Below are positions 1 to 6,683 of a stretch of 11,735 bases of DNA, piece by piece. Position 1 is the first letter of the stretch; each line of letters starts with the position of its first letter. The notes under the pieces were generated by a model, which was given only the letters and a program-made list of their open reading frames with translations, was not told the DNA's origin and searched no databases. The stretch is from Candidatus Poribacteria bacterium (GTDB taxonomy: Bacteria > Poribacteria > WGA-4E > GCA-2687025): positions 1-11,735 of the forward strand of contig NYZG01000442.1 in NCBI GenBank assembly GCA_002687025.1, read 5' to 3'. The translations under genes were made by a program, and so were the position numbers.

Positions 1-242
1 TACCGCGCCGCCTCGACCCGCACAATGCGGAGCCGTCGCAGGAGTTGTTCACTGGTCGTTCGTGCTCCCTGGGCGACCCGCGTCCGTGGGTGGCTTACGC
101 GACCGTCTTCCGCTGGCGGGACGACGAGGTCCGGCGCACTGCCAGGCGATGGCGTGCTGGGCGTGGGAACACGATCACATGCAGCAGGCGTGAGGGGCAG
201 GGATCAGAGCGTGGCGCGGGATGGCAGTTCGTGCAGGACGGA
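1..242. other. no supportable gene; downstream flank of groEL
   Basis: I see no gene here. The plus-strand frames either stop with no family signature or run without a stop through the terminator and antisense to groEL. At the extreme left edge, the minus strand has a frame with no stop over roughly bases 1-110 (last part reads EQLLRRLRIVRVEAAR). A second minus frame could begin with GTG near base 43. Either could be the first bases of a gene lying outside the window, but about 50 bases is too little to judge. A weak 6-bp hairpin (one wobble pair) lies near 76-91. Confidence 0.5.
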
Positions 243-273
243 ACGGCAGGCGCGTTTGTGGCGCGCCTGCCGT
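243..273 (-). terminator. stem-loop terminator candidate after groEL
   Basis: A perfect 12-bp inverted repeat, ACGGCAGGCGCG and CGCGCCTGCCGT, surrounds a 7-base loop (255-261). It begins 32 bases after the groEL stop codon on the minus strand. Read in the groEL direction the stem is followed by TTCCGTCC, so there is no proper T-tract. It could act as a GC-rich intrinsic terminator, or mainly protect the 3' end of the groESL message. Its placement and perfect pairing make chance unlikely. Confidence 0.7.
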
Positions 274-305
274 CGAGTCGACGCGTGAGCGTCGGGCGCT
301 TGGGC

Positions 306-1946
306 CTAGTACATGCCGCCGCCGCCGCCGGGAGGACCTGCCGGCATGGGCGGATCGTCCTTGGGCAGCTCAGCGATGAGCGCCTCGGTCGTGAGCATGA
401 GACCGGCGATGCTCGCGGCCTTCTCCAGCGCGATGCGCGCGACCTTCGTCGGGTCGATCACGCCCATCGTGAACATGTCGCCCCACACCTCGGCTCGGGC
501 GTCGTAGCCGTAGTTCGTGTCGTCGTTCTTGCGAACGGCGTCCACGACCAGCGAATCTTCGAGACCCGCATTGCGCACGATCTGGCGAAGCGGCTCCTCG
601 AGCGCGCGACGGACGATGTCGACGCCGACCTTCTCGTCCTCGTCGCTGCTCTCGACGCCGTCCAGAGCGGACTGCGCGCGGATGTAAGCCACGCCGGCGC
701 CCGCCACGACACCCTCTTCGACGGCCGCCCGCGCGGCGTGCATCGCGTCCTCGATGAGCGCCTTCTTGTTCTTCATCTCGACTTCCGTGGCCGCCCCGAC
801 GTTGATCACCGCAACGCCGCCGGACAGCTTCGCGAGACGCTCCTGGAGCTTCTCGCTGTCGTAGTCGGAAGTCGTGTCTTCGATCTGCTGACGGATCTGG
901 CTGATCCGGCCGCGGATCGCGTCCTGGGAACCGGCGCCCTCGATGAGCGTCGTGTTGTCCTTGTCGATCACAACGCGCTTCGCGCGACCGATGAACTCAG
1001 AGTTCAGCCCGATCGTTTCGAGCTTCACGCCGAGCTCCTCGGACAGCACCTGGCCGTTGGTCAGGATGCCGATGTCCTCGAGCATCGCCTTGCGACGGTC
1101 GCCGTATCCCGGCGCCTTCACCGAAGCGACCTTGATGAGACCGCGCAGCTTGTTCAGCACGAGCGTCGCGAGCGCTTCGCCCTCGACATCCTCGGCCAAC
1201 ACAAGCAGGCTGCCACCGGCCTGGGCGACTTCGTTCAGCAGGGGAACGATGTCCTTCAGCGCGGAGATCTTCTTCTCGTGGATCAGGATGTATGGATCTT
1301 CGAGCTCGACTTCCATGCGCTCCTGGTCGGTGACGAAGTACGGCGACAGGTAACCGCGGTCGAACTGCATCCCCTCGACCACCTCGACCGTCGTGTCCAG
1401 CGACTTCGCCTCTTCGACGGTGATGACGCCGTCCTTGCCGACCTTCTCCATCGCGTCGGCGATGAGCTCGCCGATCTCGGCTTCGTTGTTCGCGGAGATC
1501 GCCGCGACTTGCGAGATCTGCTCTCGCGTTTCGTGTGGCGTGCTCAGGCCGGCGAGCGAATCGACAACCGCCAACGTGGCCTTGTCGACGCCGCGCTTGA
1601 GGCTCATCGGGTTGCGACCGGCGGTGACGTTCTTGAGGCCTTCGCGGTAGATCGCTTGGGCGAGAACCGTCGCCGTCGTCGTGCCGTCGCCGACCTCGTC
1701 GCTGGTCTTGGAAGCGACTTCCTTGACCATCTGCGCGCCCATGTTCTCATAGGCGTCTTCGAGTTCGACTTCCTTCGCCACGCTCACGCCGTCCTTGGTC
1801 ACCGTCGGCGCGCCGTACGACTTGTCGAGGACCACGTTGCGGCCCTTCGGGCCCATCGTGACGCGGACCGCGTTCGCCAGCGTGTCTACGCCACGCTTGA
1901 TGGCGGAACGGGCTTCCTCGTCGAATGCCAACTGCTTAGCAGGCAT
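306..1946 (-). CDS. groEL: chaperonin GroEL (Hsp60, group I)
   Basis: This is the 60-kDa chaperonin subunit. Fourteen copies form the double ring that encloses unfolded proteins with the GroES lid and drives folding by ATP hydrolysis in the cytoplasm. The protein has 546 residues (E. coli 548) and aligns by eye along its whole length. Visible signatures are VTMGPKGRNVVLD near residues 29-41, the nucleotide-binding GDGTTT at 86-91 with Asp87, the catalytic Asp near 398 in LIEDAMHAARAAVEEG, IDPTKV near 495, and the flexible tail GGGGGMY. The tail is Gly-rich with little Met, whereas E. coli has GGM repeats. The start is set by AAGGAG at 1955-1960, eight bases before ATG. It lies 24 bases after groES, so both are translated from one message. 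Heat regulation through CIRCE/HrcA is inferred from the upstream operator. No anomaly is seen. Confidence 0.99.
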   Translation of the reverse strand: MPAKQLAFDEEARSAIKRGVDTLANAVRVTMGPKGRNVVLDKSYGAPTVTKDGVSVAKEVELEDAYENMGAQMVKEVASKTSDEVGDGTTTATVLAQAIYREGLKNVTAGRNPMSLKRGVDKATLAVVDSLAGLSTPHETREQISQVAAISANNEAEIGELIADAMEKVGKDGVITVEEAKSLDTTVEVVEGMQFDRGYLSPYFVTDQERMEVELEDPYILIHEKKISALKDIVPLLNEVAQAGGSLLVLAEDVEGEALATLVLNKLRGLIKVASVKAPGYGDRRKAMLEDIGILTNGQVLSEELGVKLETIGLNSEFIGRAKRVVIDKDNTTLIEGAGSQDAIRGRISQIRQQIEDTTSDYDSEKLQERLAKLSGGVAVINVGAATEVEMKNKKALIEDAMHAARAAVEEGVVAGAGVAYIRAQSALDGVESSDEDEKVGVDIVRRALEEPLRQIVRNAGLEDSLVVDAVRKNDDTNYGYDARAEVWGDMFTMGVIDPTKVARIALEKAASIAGLMLTTEALIAELPKDDPPMPAGPPGGGGGMY

Positions 1947-1970
1947 GTGGTTGTCTCCTTCAGCTCGTCG

Positions 1971-2261
1971 CTATCCTGCAATCTTCGCGAGGATGTCTTC
2001 CTCGCGCAGGATGAGATAGTCGATGTCGTCGTATGTGATCTCGGTGCCGGCGTACTTGCCGAACAGCACCGTATCGCCGGCGGCCACGTCGGGCGCCTGA
2101 CGCTCGCCGCTGTCGAGCACCTTGCCCTCGCCGACGGCGACGATCTCGCCTTGCTGGGGCTTTTCCTTCGCAGTGTCGGGGATGATGATCCCGCCGACCA
2201 TCTGCTCTTCCTCTTCGACCCGCTTCACGAGGATGCGGTCATAGAGAGGAGTGATAGCCAT
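1971..2261 (-). CDS. groES: co-chaperonin GroES (Hsp10)
   Basis: This is the 10-kDa co-chaperonin. Seven subunits form the lid that binds the GroEL apical domains and closes the folding chamber. The protein has 96 residues, normal for the family. It opens with the typical ITPLYDRILVKRVE, followed by the mobile loop at about 17-32, whose hydrophobic GGIIIPDTA contacts GroEL. After that come the roof and barrel (GEIVAVGEGKV, DTVLFGKYAGTEI) and the C-terminal DYLILREEDILA. The start codon is preceded by GGAGAG at 2267-2272 with 5-base spacing. It is the first gene of the groES-groEL pair and follows a 221-base leader behind the CIRCE operator. Confidence 0.98.
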   Translation of the reverse strand: MAITPLYDRILVKRVEEEEQMVGGIIIPDTAKEKPQQGEIVAVGEGKVLDSGERQAPDVAAGDTVLFGKYAGTEITYDDIDYLILREEDILAKIAG

Positions 2262-2482
2262 TGCTACTCTCCGTGTTTCCTGTGAGTGTTCGAGCGGCCG
2301 CCGATTTCGCTACCGATTCGACGCCGCTCCCGCGTGACATTCTGCACACCACGCAATGGGCGCGCCAACCGTTCGAGCCCGGTGGCCATGCGGGTCCGCG
2401 CGCGTCAAGAGCTATTATGGCACGGTTTCGCGCAGATAGGGATGCCAAATAGGCACTGTTCGGGCGTGCGGCGCGGGTCACT
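2262..2482 (-). other. groESL leader, non-coding
   Basis: These 221 bases separate the CIRCE element from groES. The short open frames here on either strand have no ribosome-binding site or recognisable sequence. The stretch contains the extended -10 candidate (2414-2422) inside a local AT-rich patch, a lone CIRCE-like half-site (2450-2458), and the groES ribosome-binding site. I see no ROSE-type thermometer or other structured RNA by eye; folding was not computed. Confidence 0.55.
2414..2422 (-). promoter_or_regulatory. extended -10 promoter candidate for groESL
   Basis: On the minus strand the sequence reads TGC-CATAAT: an extended -10 (TGn) joined to a hexamer matching TATAAT at five of six bases. 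It stands out in otherwise GC-rich DNA. Transcription would start near base 2407, about 145 bases before the groES start. No TTGACA-like -35 lies at 16-18 bases, which an extended -10 can tolerate. If used, this promoter lies downstream of CIRCE, which would be an uncommon layout. The alternative is a promoter overlapping CIRCE, where a CTGACA hexamer sits at 2515-2520 without a well-spaced -10. Confidence 0.4.
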
Positions 2483-2509
2483 CTGGCACTCTAGGGGTGA
2501 GAGTGCCTA
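2483..2509 (-). promoter_or_regulatory. CIRCE operator (HrcA binding site)
   Basis: The plus strand reads CTGGCACTC, nine bases, then GAGTGCCTA. The CIRCE consensus is TTAGCACTC-N9-GAGTGCTAA, so spacing is exact and the GCACTC/GAGTGC core is perfect. The outer bases deviate symmetrically (GG/CC in place of AG/CT next to the core). CIRCE is bound by the repressor HrcA, which releases on heat shock; the nearest target is groES-groEL. The minus-strand arm TAGGCACTC starts with the TAG stop codon of the upstream GH1 gene, so operator and stop codon share three bases. hrcA is not in the window. Confidence 0.9.
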
Positions 2510-3862
2510 TGGCCTGTCAGTGTGTGCGGACCCGTGGTTGGAGGGCGCCGGATCGTCGCCAGGCTGTAGAAGGCGGGACAGGCAGGCGTCCGCGTAGTAA
2601 TCCCCGCTGGGCTTGACCGTCCTCTCCCGGGTGCTCGGGTCGACCGCAACGAGCCCGAACTTCGCCGACATCCCCTCACCCCACTCGAAACCGTCCAGAA
2701 ACGAGCGATGGTAGTACCGCTCGATCGGGATACCCGCGCTCCTCGCCGCAACGAGCTCCGCCAGGTGATCGCGGATGAAGCGACTGCGCACGGCGTCCTC
2801 CTCGGTGGCGATCCCGTTCCCGGTGATGAACAGAGGCTTCCCCAGCGACTCATGGCAGGCGGCGCACACGCGACGCAGTCCTTCCGGGTCGATCTCCCAC
2901 CCCAGGTCACTTGTCGGCGCCGAGGGGTCGGGCCGCTCCACGATCCGCCCGCGCGGATGGAAACGCACCCGGAAGCGTCTGTAGTAGCTGACGCCCACGA
3001 AGTCGGTGAAGTCCCCGCTGCCCTCCGGGAAGTTGTTGTACCGGTGCGGGAAGCCATAGGGCGGGAGGAAGTGCCCGCGCGCGTGCGCCATCGAGGGTTC
3101 GTCCTGGAACAACTGCTCGGCCAGCCACGTGGCCATCCGGTCGCGCTTCTTGCCATGACGTGAGGGCGCGAAGTCCATGAAATGCAGGGCCATCCCCACG
3201 CGGGCATCCGGCGTCCACCCCTTGCCTTTGTAGATCTCGTGGACGCGCTTGTGCGCCCGGATATGCGCGCGCAGCATGTTGCGTACGGACTGCCGGTACC
3301 GGCGCAGAGGCCGCTGACGCGTCGCCGGCGGCCATGTCCGCTCGAGGTACCCGTGGAAGGCGTAGACGGTCGGCTCGTTAATGGTGACCCAGTCCGACAC
3401 GAGGTCACCCAGGCGATTCACGACGACCTCGACATACGCCAGGAAGGCGTCCAGGATCTCGCGGTTCTCCCAACCCCGCGCGTGTTCGACCCAGAGCGGG
3501 TTCGTGAAGTGGTGTAGCGTGACGAGCGGGACGATGCCCTTGTCGCGGAGCAGTCCGAGCTCCTCACGGTACCGCGCGAGGGCGTCCTCGTCCCATCGGT
3601 CTTTTTCCGGCTGGACGCGCGCCCACTCGATGCTCATCCGGTACGTCTGCTGATGCATTCGCTCCAGCAGATCGACGTCCTCGGCCACGCGCTCCCAGTG
3701 GCCGCCCGCGTCGCGCGTGTGCGAGCCGTCGCGCGTTTTGCCGTCGTCGCAGTGGCGGGACCAACTGTGTGCCACGTCGCCGCCTTCGATCTGCGTAGCG
3801 GACGTGGCGCAACCCAGGAGGAGGTCGTCGGGGAGCGCGATTGCGTCGGCGCCGTCGCTCAT
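2507..3862 (-). CDS. GH1 beta-glycosidase homologue, nucleophile Glu replaced by Gly
   Basis: This is a glycoside hydrolase family 1 (beta-glucosidase-like) TIM-barrel protein of 451 residues, the usual length, with no signal peptide. Family landmarks in order are SATQIEGG (20-28), YRMSIEWARV (74-83), TLHHF (115-119), TINEP (160-164) with acid/base Glu163, GVSYY (290-294) and FEWGEG (392-397). The family nucleophile motif I/V-T-E-N-G reads FITGNG here, with Gly348 (codon GGG, 2819-2821) instead of Glu. The family HWS motif near the C-terminus reads YHRSF, with Arg386 for Trp. A normal double-displacement hydrolysis cannot be expected. The protein may be a pseudoenzyme, a sugar-binding protein or a glycosynthase-like catalyst; a GAG-to-GGG sequencing error is also possible. 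The start has GGGAG eight bases upstream and lies 17 bases after the ABC transporter, so the two are probably co-transcribed. Its stop lies in CIRCE. Confidence 0.93.
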   Translation of the reverse strand: MSDGADAIALPDDLLLGCATSATQIEGGDVAHSWSRHCDDGKTRDGSHTRDAGGHWERVAEDVDLLERMHQQTYRMSIEWARVQPEKDRWDEDALARYREELGLLRDKGIVPLVTLHHFTNPLWVEHARGWENREILDAFLAYVEVVVNRLGDLVSDWVTINEPTVYAFHGYLERTWPPATRQRPLRRYRQSVRNMLRAHIRAHKRVHEIYKGKGWTPDARVGMALHFMDFAPSRHGKKRDRMATWLAEQLFQDEPSMAHARGHFLPPYGFPHRYNNFPEGSGDFTDFVGVSYYRRFRVRFHPRGRIVERPDPSAPTSDLGWEIDPEGLRRVCAACHESLGKPLFITGNGIATEEDAVRSRFIRDHLAELVAARSAGIPIERYYHRSFLDGFEWGEGMSAKFGLVAVDPSTRERTVKPSGDYYADACLSRLLQPGDDPAPSNHGSAHTDRP

Positions 3863-3879
3863 GGTGCTCGCTCCCGACT

Positions 3880-5913
3880 TTAGATATCGCTGCCGTTGGT
3901 CAGGTCAGGGACGTCGTGATCATCGGTAGCCCGCTGACGTCGCGCGCGGGGTTCGGGACGCTTCGGTTCGTCGCGGGCCTCCCGGTCGCCGTTCAGGCGG
4001 AACTGCACTTCGTGCAGCCGCGCGTAGAGGCCGCCGCGGCCGAGTAGCTCTTCGTGGCTGCCCGTTTCGACGATAGCTCCCGCTTCAAGGACGATGATCT
4101 GGTCCGCGTGCTGCACCGTGGACAGCCGGTGTGCGATGACGAACGTCGTGCGGTTGCGTACGAGGTTGTCGATCGCCTGCTGGATGAGCATCTCCGTCTC
4201 GGAATCGACGGAGGACGTCGCCTCGTCGAGGATGAGTATCCGCGCGTCCGCGAGGATGGCGCGCGCTATGGAGATGCGCTGCCGCTGCCCCCCGGAGAGC
4301 TTCACGCCGCGTTCGCCGATGAGCGTGTCGTATCCGTCCGTGAGTTCGGAGATGAACCCGTGCGCGTTCGCGGCCTTGGCGGCTTCGACGAGGTCGTCGT
4401 CGGTGGCGTCGTAGCGACCGTAGCGGAGGTTCTCCTTGACCGTGGCGTTGAACAGGAAGGGGTCCTGTAAGACGATACCGATCTGGGACCTAAGCGAGTC
4501 GAGATCGACCTCTCGCACATCCCGGCCGTCGACGAGCAGGTCTCCGTCGGAGATGTCGTAGAACCTTGGGATGAGGTTCACCAGCGTCGTTTTGCCGGCT
4601 CCGCTGGGGCCGACGAGGGCGACCATCTCCCCAGGCTTGGCATGCAGGCCGATGTCGTCCAGCGCCTGTACGTCGTCGCGGTAGTGGAAGTCGACGTGGC
4701 GGAACTCGACCTCACCCCGTAGTGGCGGGAGCTGTATTGCGTTCGGCGGCGATGCCACGGCCGCCTTTGTGTCGAGCAGTTCGAACACGCGCTCGCACGA
4801 AGCCAACGCGCGCTGTACGTGGTTGTAGAAGCGTGTCAGCCCGGTGATGGGGCCGAACAGCATCGGGAGGTACTGGAGGAACACGACGAACATGCCCGGC
4901 TTCAGTTCGCCGTTCATCACCTTCACGCTGCCGACGCCCAGCACGACCAGGATGCCGATCTGGTTCAGGAAGTCGACCCACGGGCGGAACATCGCGAAGA
5001 TCGACGCGAGGCGGACGTTGAGGGTGTAATTCTGGCGGCTCGTGACGTTAAAGCGGCCGAGTTCGTGCTCCTCGCGTACGAAGCTCTGGATGATGCGGAT
5101 GCCGGAGATGTTGTCCTGTATGAGCGCGTTCAGCTCGCCGACCTTCTTACGCAGCTCGCGGAAGTTCTTCCGCAGCAACTTGCCAACGAAGAACGTCGAG
5201 AGCAGCAGCAGCGGCGCCGCGGTCAGGCTGAGGCTCGTGAGCTGCCAGTCCCACAGCATGCAGTAATACAGGACGAACCCGAGTCGGCACACGTCGGTTA
5301 TCAGCCGGATAACCGGGCCGACGATCACGCTTTCCAGCGAGTTCACGTCGTTCACGACGCGCGACATGACGTCGCCGGTCTGCTGGTCCTCGAAGTAGCT
5401 CAGCGACAGCTTCTGCACGTGGCGATACGCCTGGCTGCGCATGTCGAAGATGAGCCCCTGACCCACCTTCGCCATGACGATCCCCTGGATCGCCGAGAAC
5501 ACCCGGCTGATGACGAACAGCAGCAGAAAGGCGCCGACGAGAACGGTCGCCGAGACCACCGCCGGGGGCGACTCGGTGAGCCATGTGGTGGAGATGTACG
5601 CGGCGGCGCGCTTCATATACGGGGCGATTGGGAGCGACTTGCGGAGGTCGGGGGCTACCGCGGCCTGTCCGTCGGTCGTCTGCCCCGGGGGGTCATCGTC
5701 GGCGAGGCGGCCGAAGCCCGTGATCTCGTCCACCGCGACGCCCATCACCTGCGGCGGCAGGACGCTGATGAACGCCGTCACAAGCGACAGGACAAGTATC
5801 AGCGCGACGAGGCGCCAATACGGACGCGCGTAGCGGAGCAGGCGCGGGTACGTCTCGCGGAAGCTGATCTTGCGGCCGTCGTCGACGCCGCCGTGGCGGC
5901 CCATGCCGCGCAT
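3880..5913 (-). CDS. ABC exporter half-transporter (MsbA/multidrug type)
   Basis: This is an inner-membrane ATP-driven exporter with a transmembrane domain followed by an ATPase on one chain, expected to work as a homodimer or heterodimer. It has 677 residues, somewhat longer than the typical 580-600. The N-terminal 380 residues hold about six membrane helices (clear ones near 33-58, 117-137, 206-245 and 316-360). The loop after the first helix (about 62-115) is long and Pro/Asp-rich. The ATPase is complete: Walker A GPSGAGKT 435-442, Q-loop Gln483, signature LSGGQ 539-543, Walker B ILILDE 559-564, D-loop SSVD and switch His595. The last 35 residues form a charged Arg/Glu/Asp-rich tail. Substrate (lipid, drug or glycoconjugate) cannot be told. 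The ATG at 5913 has only a weak upstream GGA; Met4 is a possible alternative start. The GH1 gene follows at 17 bases. The gene is divergent from 6206. Confidence 0.95.
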   Translation of the reverse strand: MRGMGRHGGVDDGRKISFRETYPRLLRYARPYWRLVALILVLSLVTAFISVLPPQVMGVAVDEITGFGRLADDDPPGQTTDGQAAVAPDLRKSLPIAPYMKRAAAYISTTWLTESPPAVVSATVLVGAFLLLFVISRVFSAIQGIVMAKVGQGLIFDMRSQAYRHVQKLSLSYFEDQQTGDVMSRVVNDVNSLESVIVGPVIRLITDVCRLGFVLYYCMLWDWQLTSLSLTAAPLLLLSTFFVGKLLRKNFRELRKKVGELNALIQDNISGIRIIQSFVREEHELGRFNVTSRQNYTLNVRLASIFAMFRPWVDFLNQIGILVVLGVGSVKVMNGELKPGMFVVFLQYLPMLFGPITGLTRFYNHVQRALASCERVFELLDTKAAVASPPNAIQLPPLRGEVEFRHVDFHYRDDVQALDDIGLHAKPGEMVALVGPSGAGKTTLVNLIPRFYDISDGDLLVDGRDVREVDLDSLRSQIGIVLQDPFLFNATVKENLRYGRYDATDDDLVEAAKAANAHGFISELTDGYDTLIGERGVKLSGGQRQRISIARAILADARILILDEATSSVDSETEMLIQQAIDNLVRNRTTFVIAHRLSTVQHADQIIVLEAGAIVETGSHEELLGRGGLYARLHEVQFRLNGDREARDEPKRPEPRARRQRATDDHDVPDLTNGSDI

Positions 5914-6205
5914 TACGTGCCAATTCCGGCGAGGGCGGAGCGACGATCAGGCAGGTCTAGCACGCGATTTCCTCATGGTCCGACTGTCTAACTCCCCTCA
6001 TTCTTACTGTAAGGAATGGACGACGCAAGGAGGGAAGTGGGTTTAGCCAGGCTGCAGCAGCCGCACACGGATCACGCAGTCGACTTGTCGACGTACCGGA
6101 GGGCCTTCCGCCGGCCCGGCCGCGACTCGTTCCGGTTCCGCAGTCCCAAGCCGACGCTGCTAGCGCCATGCCGTCGCCCGGTGTACCATAGACTCAGGGG
6201 GCAGC
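5914..6205. other. divergent intergenic region
   Basis: This 292-base gap lies between two genes that point away from each other, so it should hold both promoters. I see no convincing -35/-10 pair. Structure present: an imperfect palindrome at 5999-6018; two adjacent GTCGAC palindromes separated by TT at 6079-6092; a GCCGG/CCGGC-rich stretch near 6111-6121; and TACCAT at 6184-6189, a poor -10 just before the 6206 gene. Short open frames here lack ribosome-binding sites. Confidence 0.5.
5999..6018. repeat. imperfect palindrome, possible operator
   Basis: CATTC and GAATG arms flank TTA and TAA inner arms, with one unpaired G on one side and a three-base centre. It is the most AT-rich patch of the divergent gap and sits 85 bases upstream of the ABC transporter start. 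It could be an operator or part of a promoter for that gene; a CTTACA hexamer in the minus-strand direction is a weak -35 candidate. Chance is quite possible. Confidence 0.25.
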
Positions 6206-6679
6206 ATGTCGGACCCACCGAAGAACGGGCAGCAGCACTGGGCGGCCGTCCTCGGCTCGCTCAGCAAGACGGTTCGCATCTTCGGTCTGGCGCTCCTGAT
6301 TTTCGACGGCATGTGCGCGGTATTCGCGTTCGCTCCGTCCGCGCACGTGATGACGCTGTTCTGGGTCGGCGCGGGGGTCTCGGTGAGCGTGCTGGCGTTC
6401 TTCGGCGTGATCCTCTGGAAGAACCCCGTGCTGCTTGTGGCCGACACCGTCGATGACATAGAGAAGCTGAAGAGGCAGGCGGGTGCCGTGAAGGAGCTAA
6501 CCGACCTCATGCAACCCCAGATCGACGCCCTCAGGGAGGCCGTGGACGCGCTCCCGTCGCACGATGCGCTTGCGGATGCCCTGCGGGACTTGGATCTCGA
6601 CGATATCGACACCTGGCTACGTCACGAGGTGGACACGCTACGCAGCGACGTTGACGACATCATGGGCAAGATGGAGTAG
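6206..6679 (+). CDS. small two-helix membrane protein with coiled-coil tail
   Basis: I do not recognise a family for this 157-residue protein. A polar N-terminus of about 22 residues leads into two membrane helices (about 24-43 and 48-71) joined by a very short turn (PSAH), so both ends should be on the same side, probably the cytoplasm. From about 76 to the end the protein is helical and charged with heptad-like hydrophobic spacing (VDDIEKLKRQAGAVKELTDL, then two acidic segments ending at MGKME). This suggests a coiled coil that oligomerises or recruits a partner. The start is supported by AGGGGGC at 6196-6202, three bases before ATG. The stop is four bases before the GIY-YIG gene, so the two products probably work together; one reading is a membrane anchor for that protein, which is inference. 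Codon use is less strictly G/C-ending than in the operon downstream. Confidence 0.85.
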   Translation: MSDPPKNGQQHWAAVLGSLSKTVRIFGLALLIFDGMCAVFAFAPSAHVMTLFWVGAGVSVSVLAFFGVILWKNPVLLVADTVDDIEKLKRQAGAVKELTDLMQPQIDALREAVDALPSHDALADALRDLDLDDIDTWLRHEVDTLRSDVDDIMGKME

Positions 6680-6683
6680 CGCC

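Noticed and set aside
45..2285. A 746-codon plus-strand open frame opposite groEL-groES
   Set aside because: It is antisense to two unmistakable genes; the length is a by-product of strong G/C third-position bias. The translation has no family resemblance.
2364..2390. Possible tRNA T-arm (GTTCGAGCCC)
   Set aside because: The flanking five-base arms do not pair, and no acceptor or anticodon stem is found on either strand.
4819..5991. A 390-codon plus-strand open frame opposite the ABC transporter
   Set aside because: Its His/Asp/Glu/Arg-rich translation is typical of an antisense shadow, and the minus-strand gene has every ABC motif.
6079..6092. Two GTCGAC palindromes separated by TT as an operator
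   Set aside because: GTCGAC is frequent in DNA this GC-rich and occurs elsewhere in the window (for example near 276); no supporting promoter is seen.
6016..6205. Plus-strand small gene starting at 6016
   Set aside because: It has no ribosome-binding site, runs out of frame into the 6206 gene, and has an Arg-rich translation without features.
6564..6683. Longer start for the GIY-YIG gene
   Set aside because: It would overlap the membrane-protein gene by over 110 bases; ATG 6684 has GGAG seven bases upstream.
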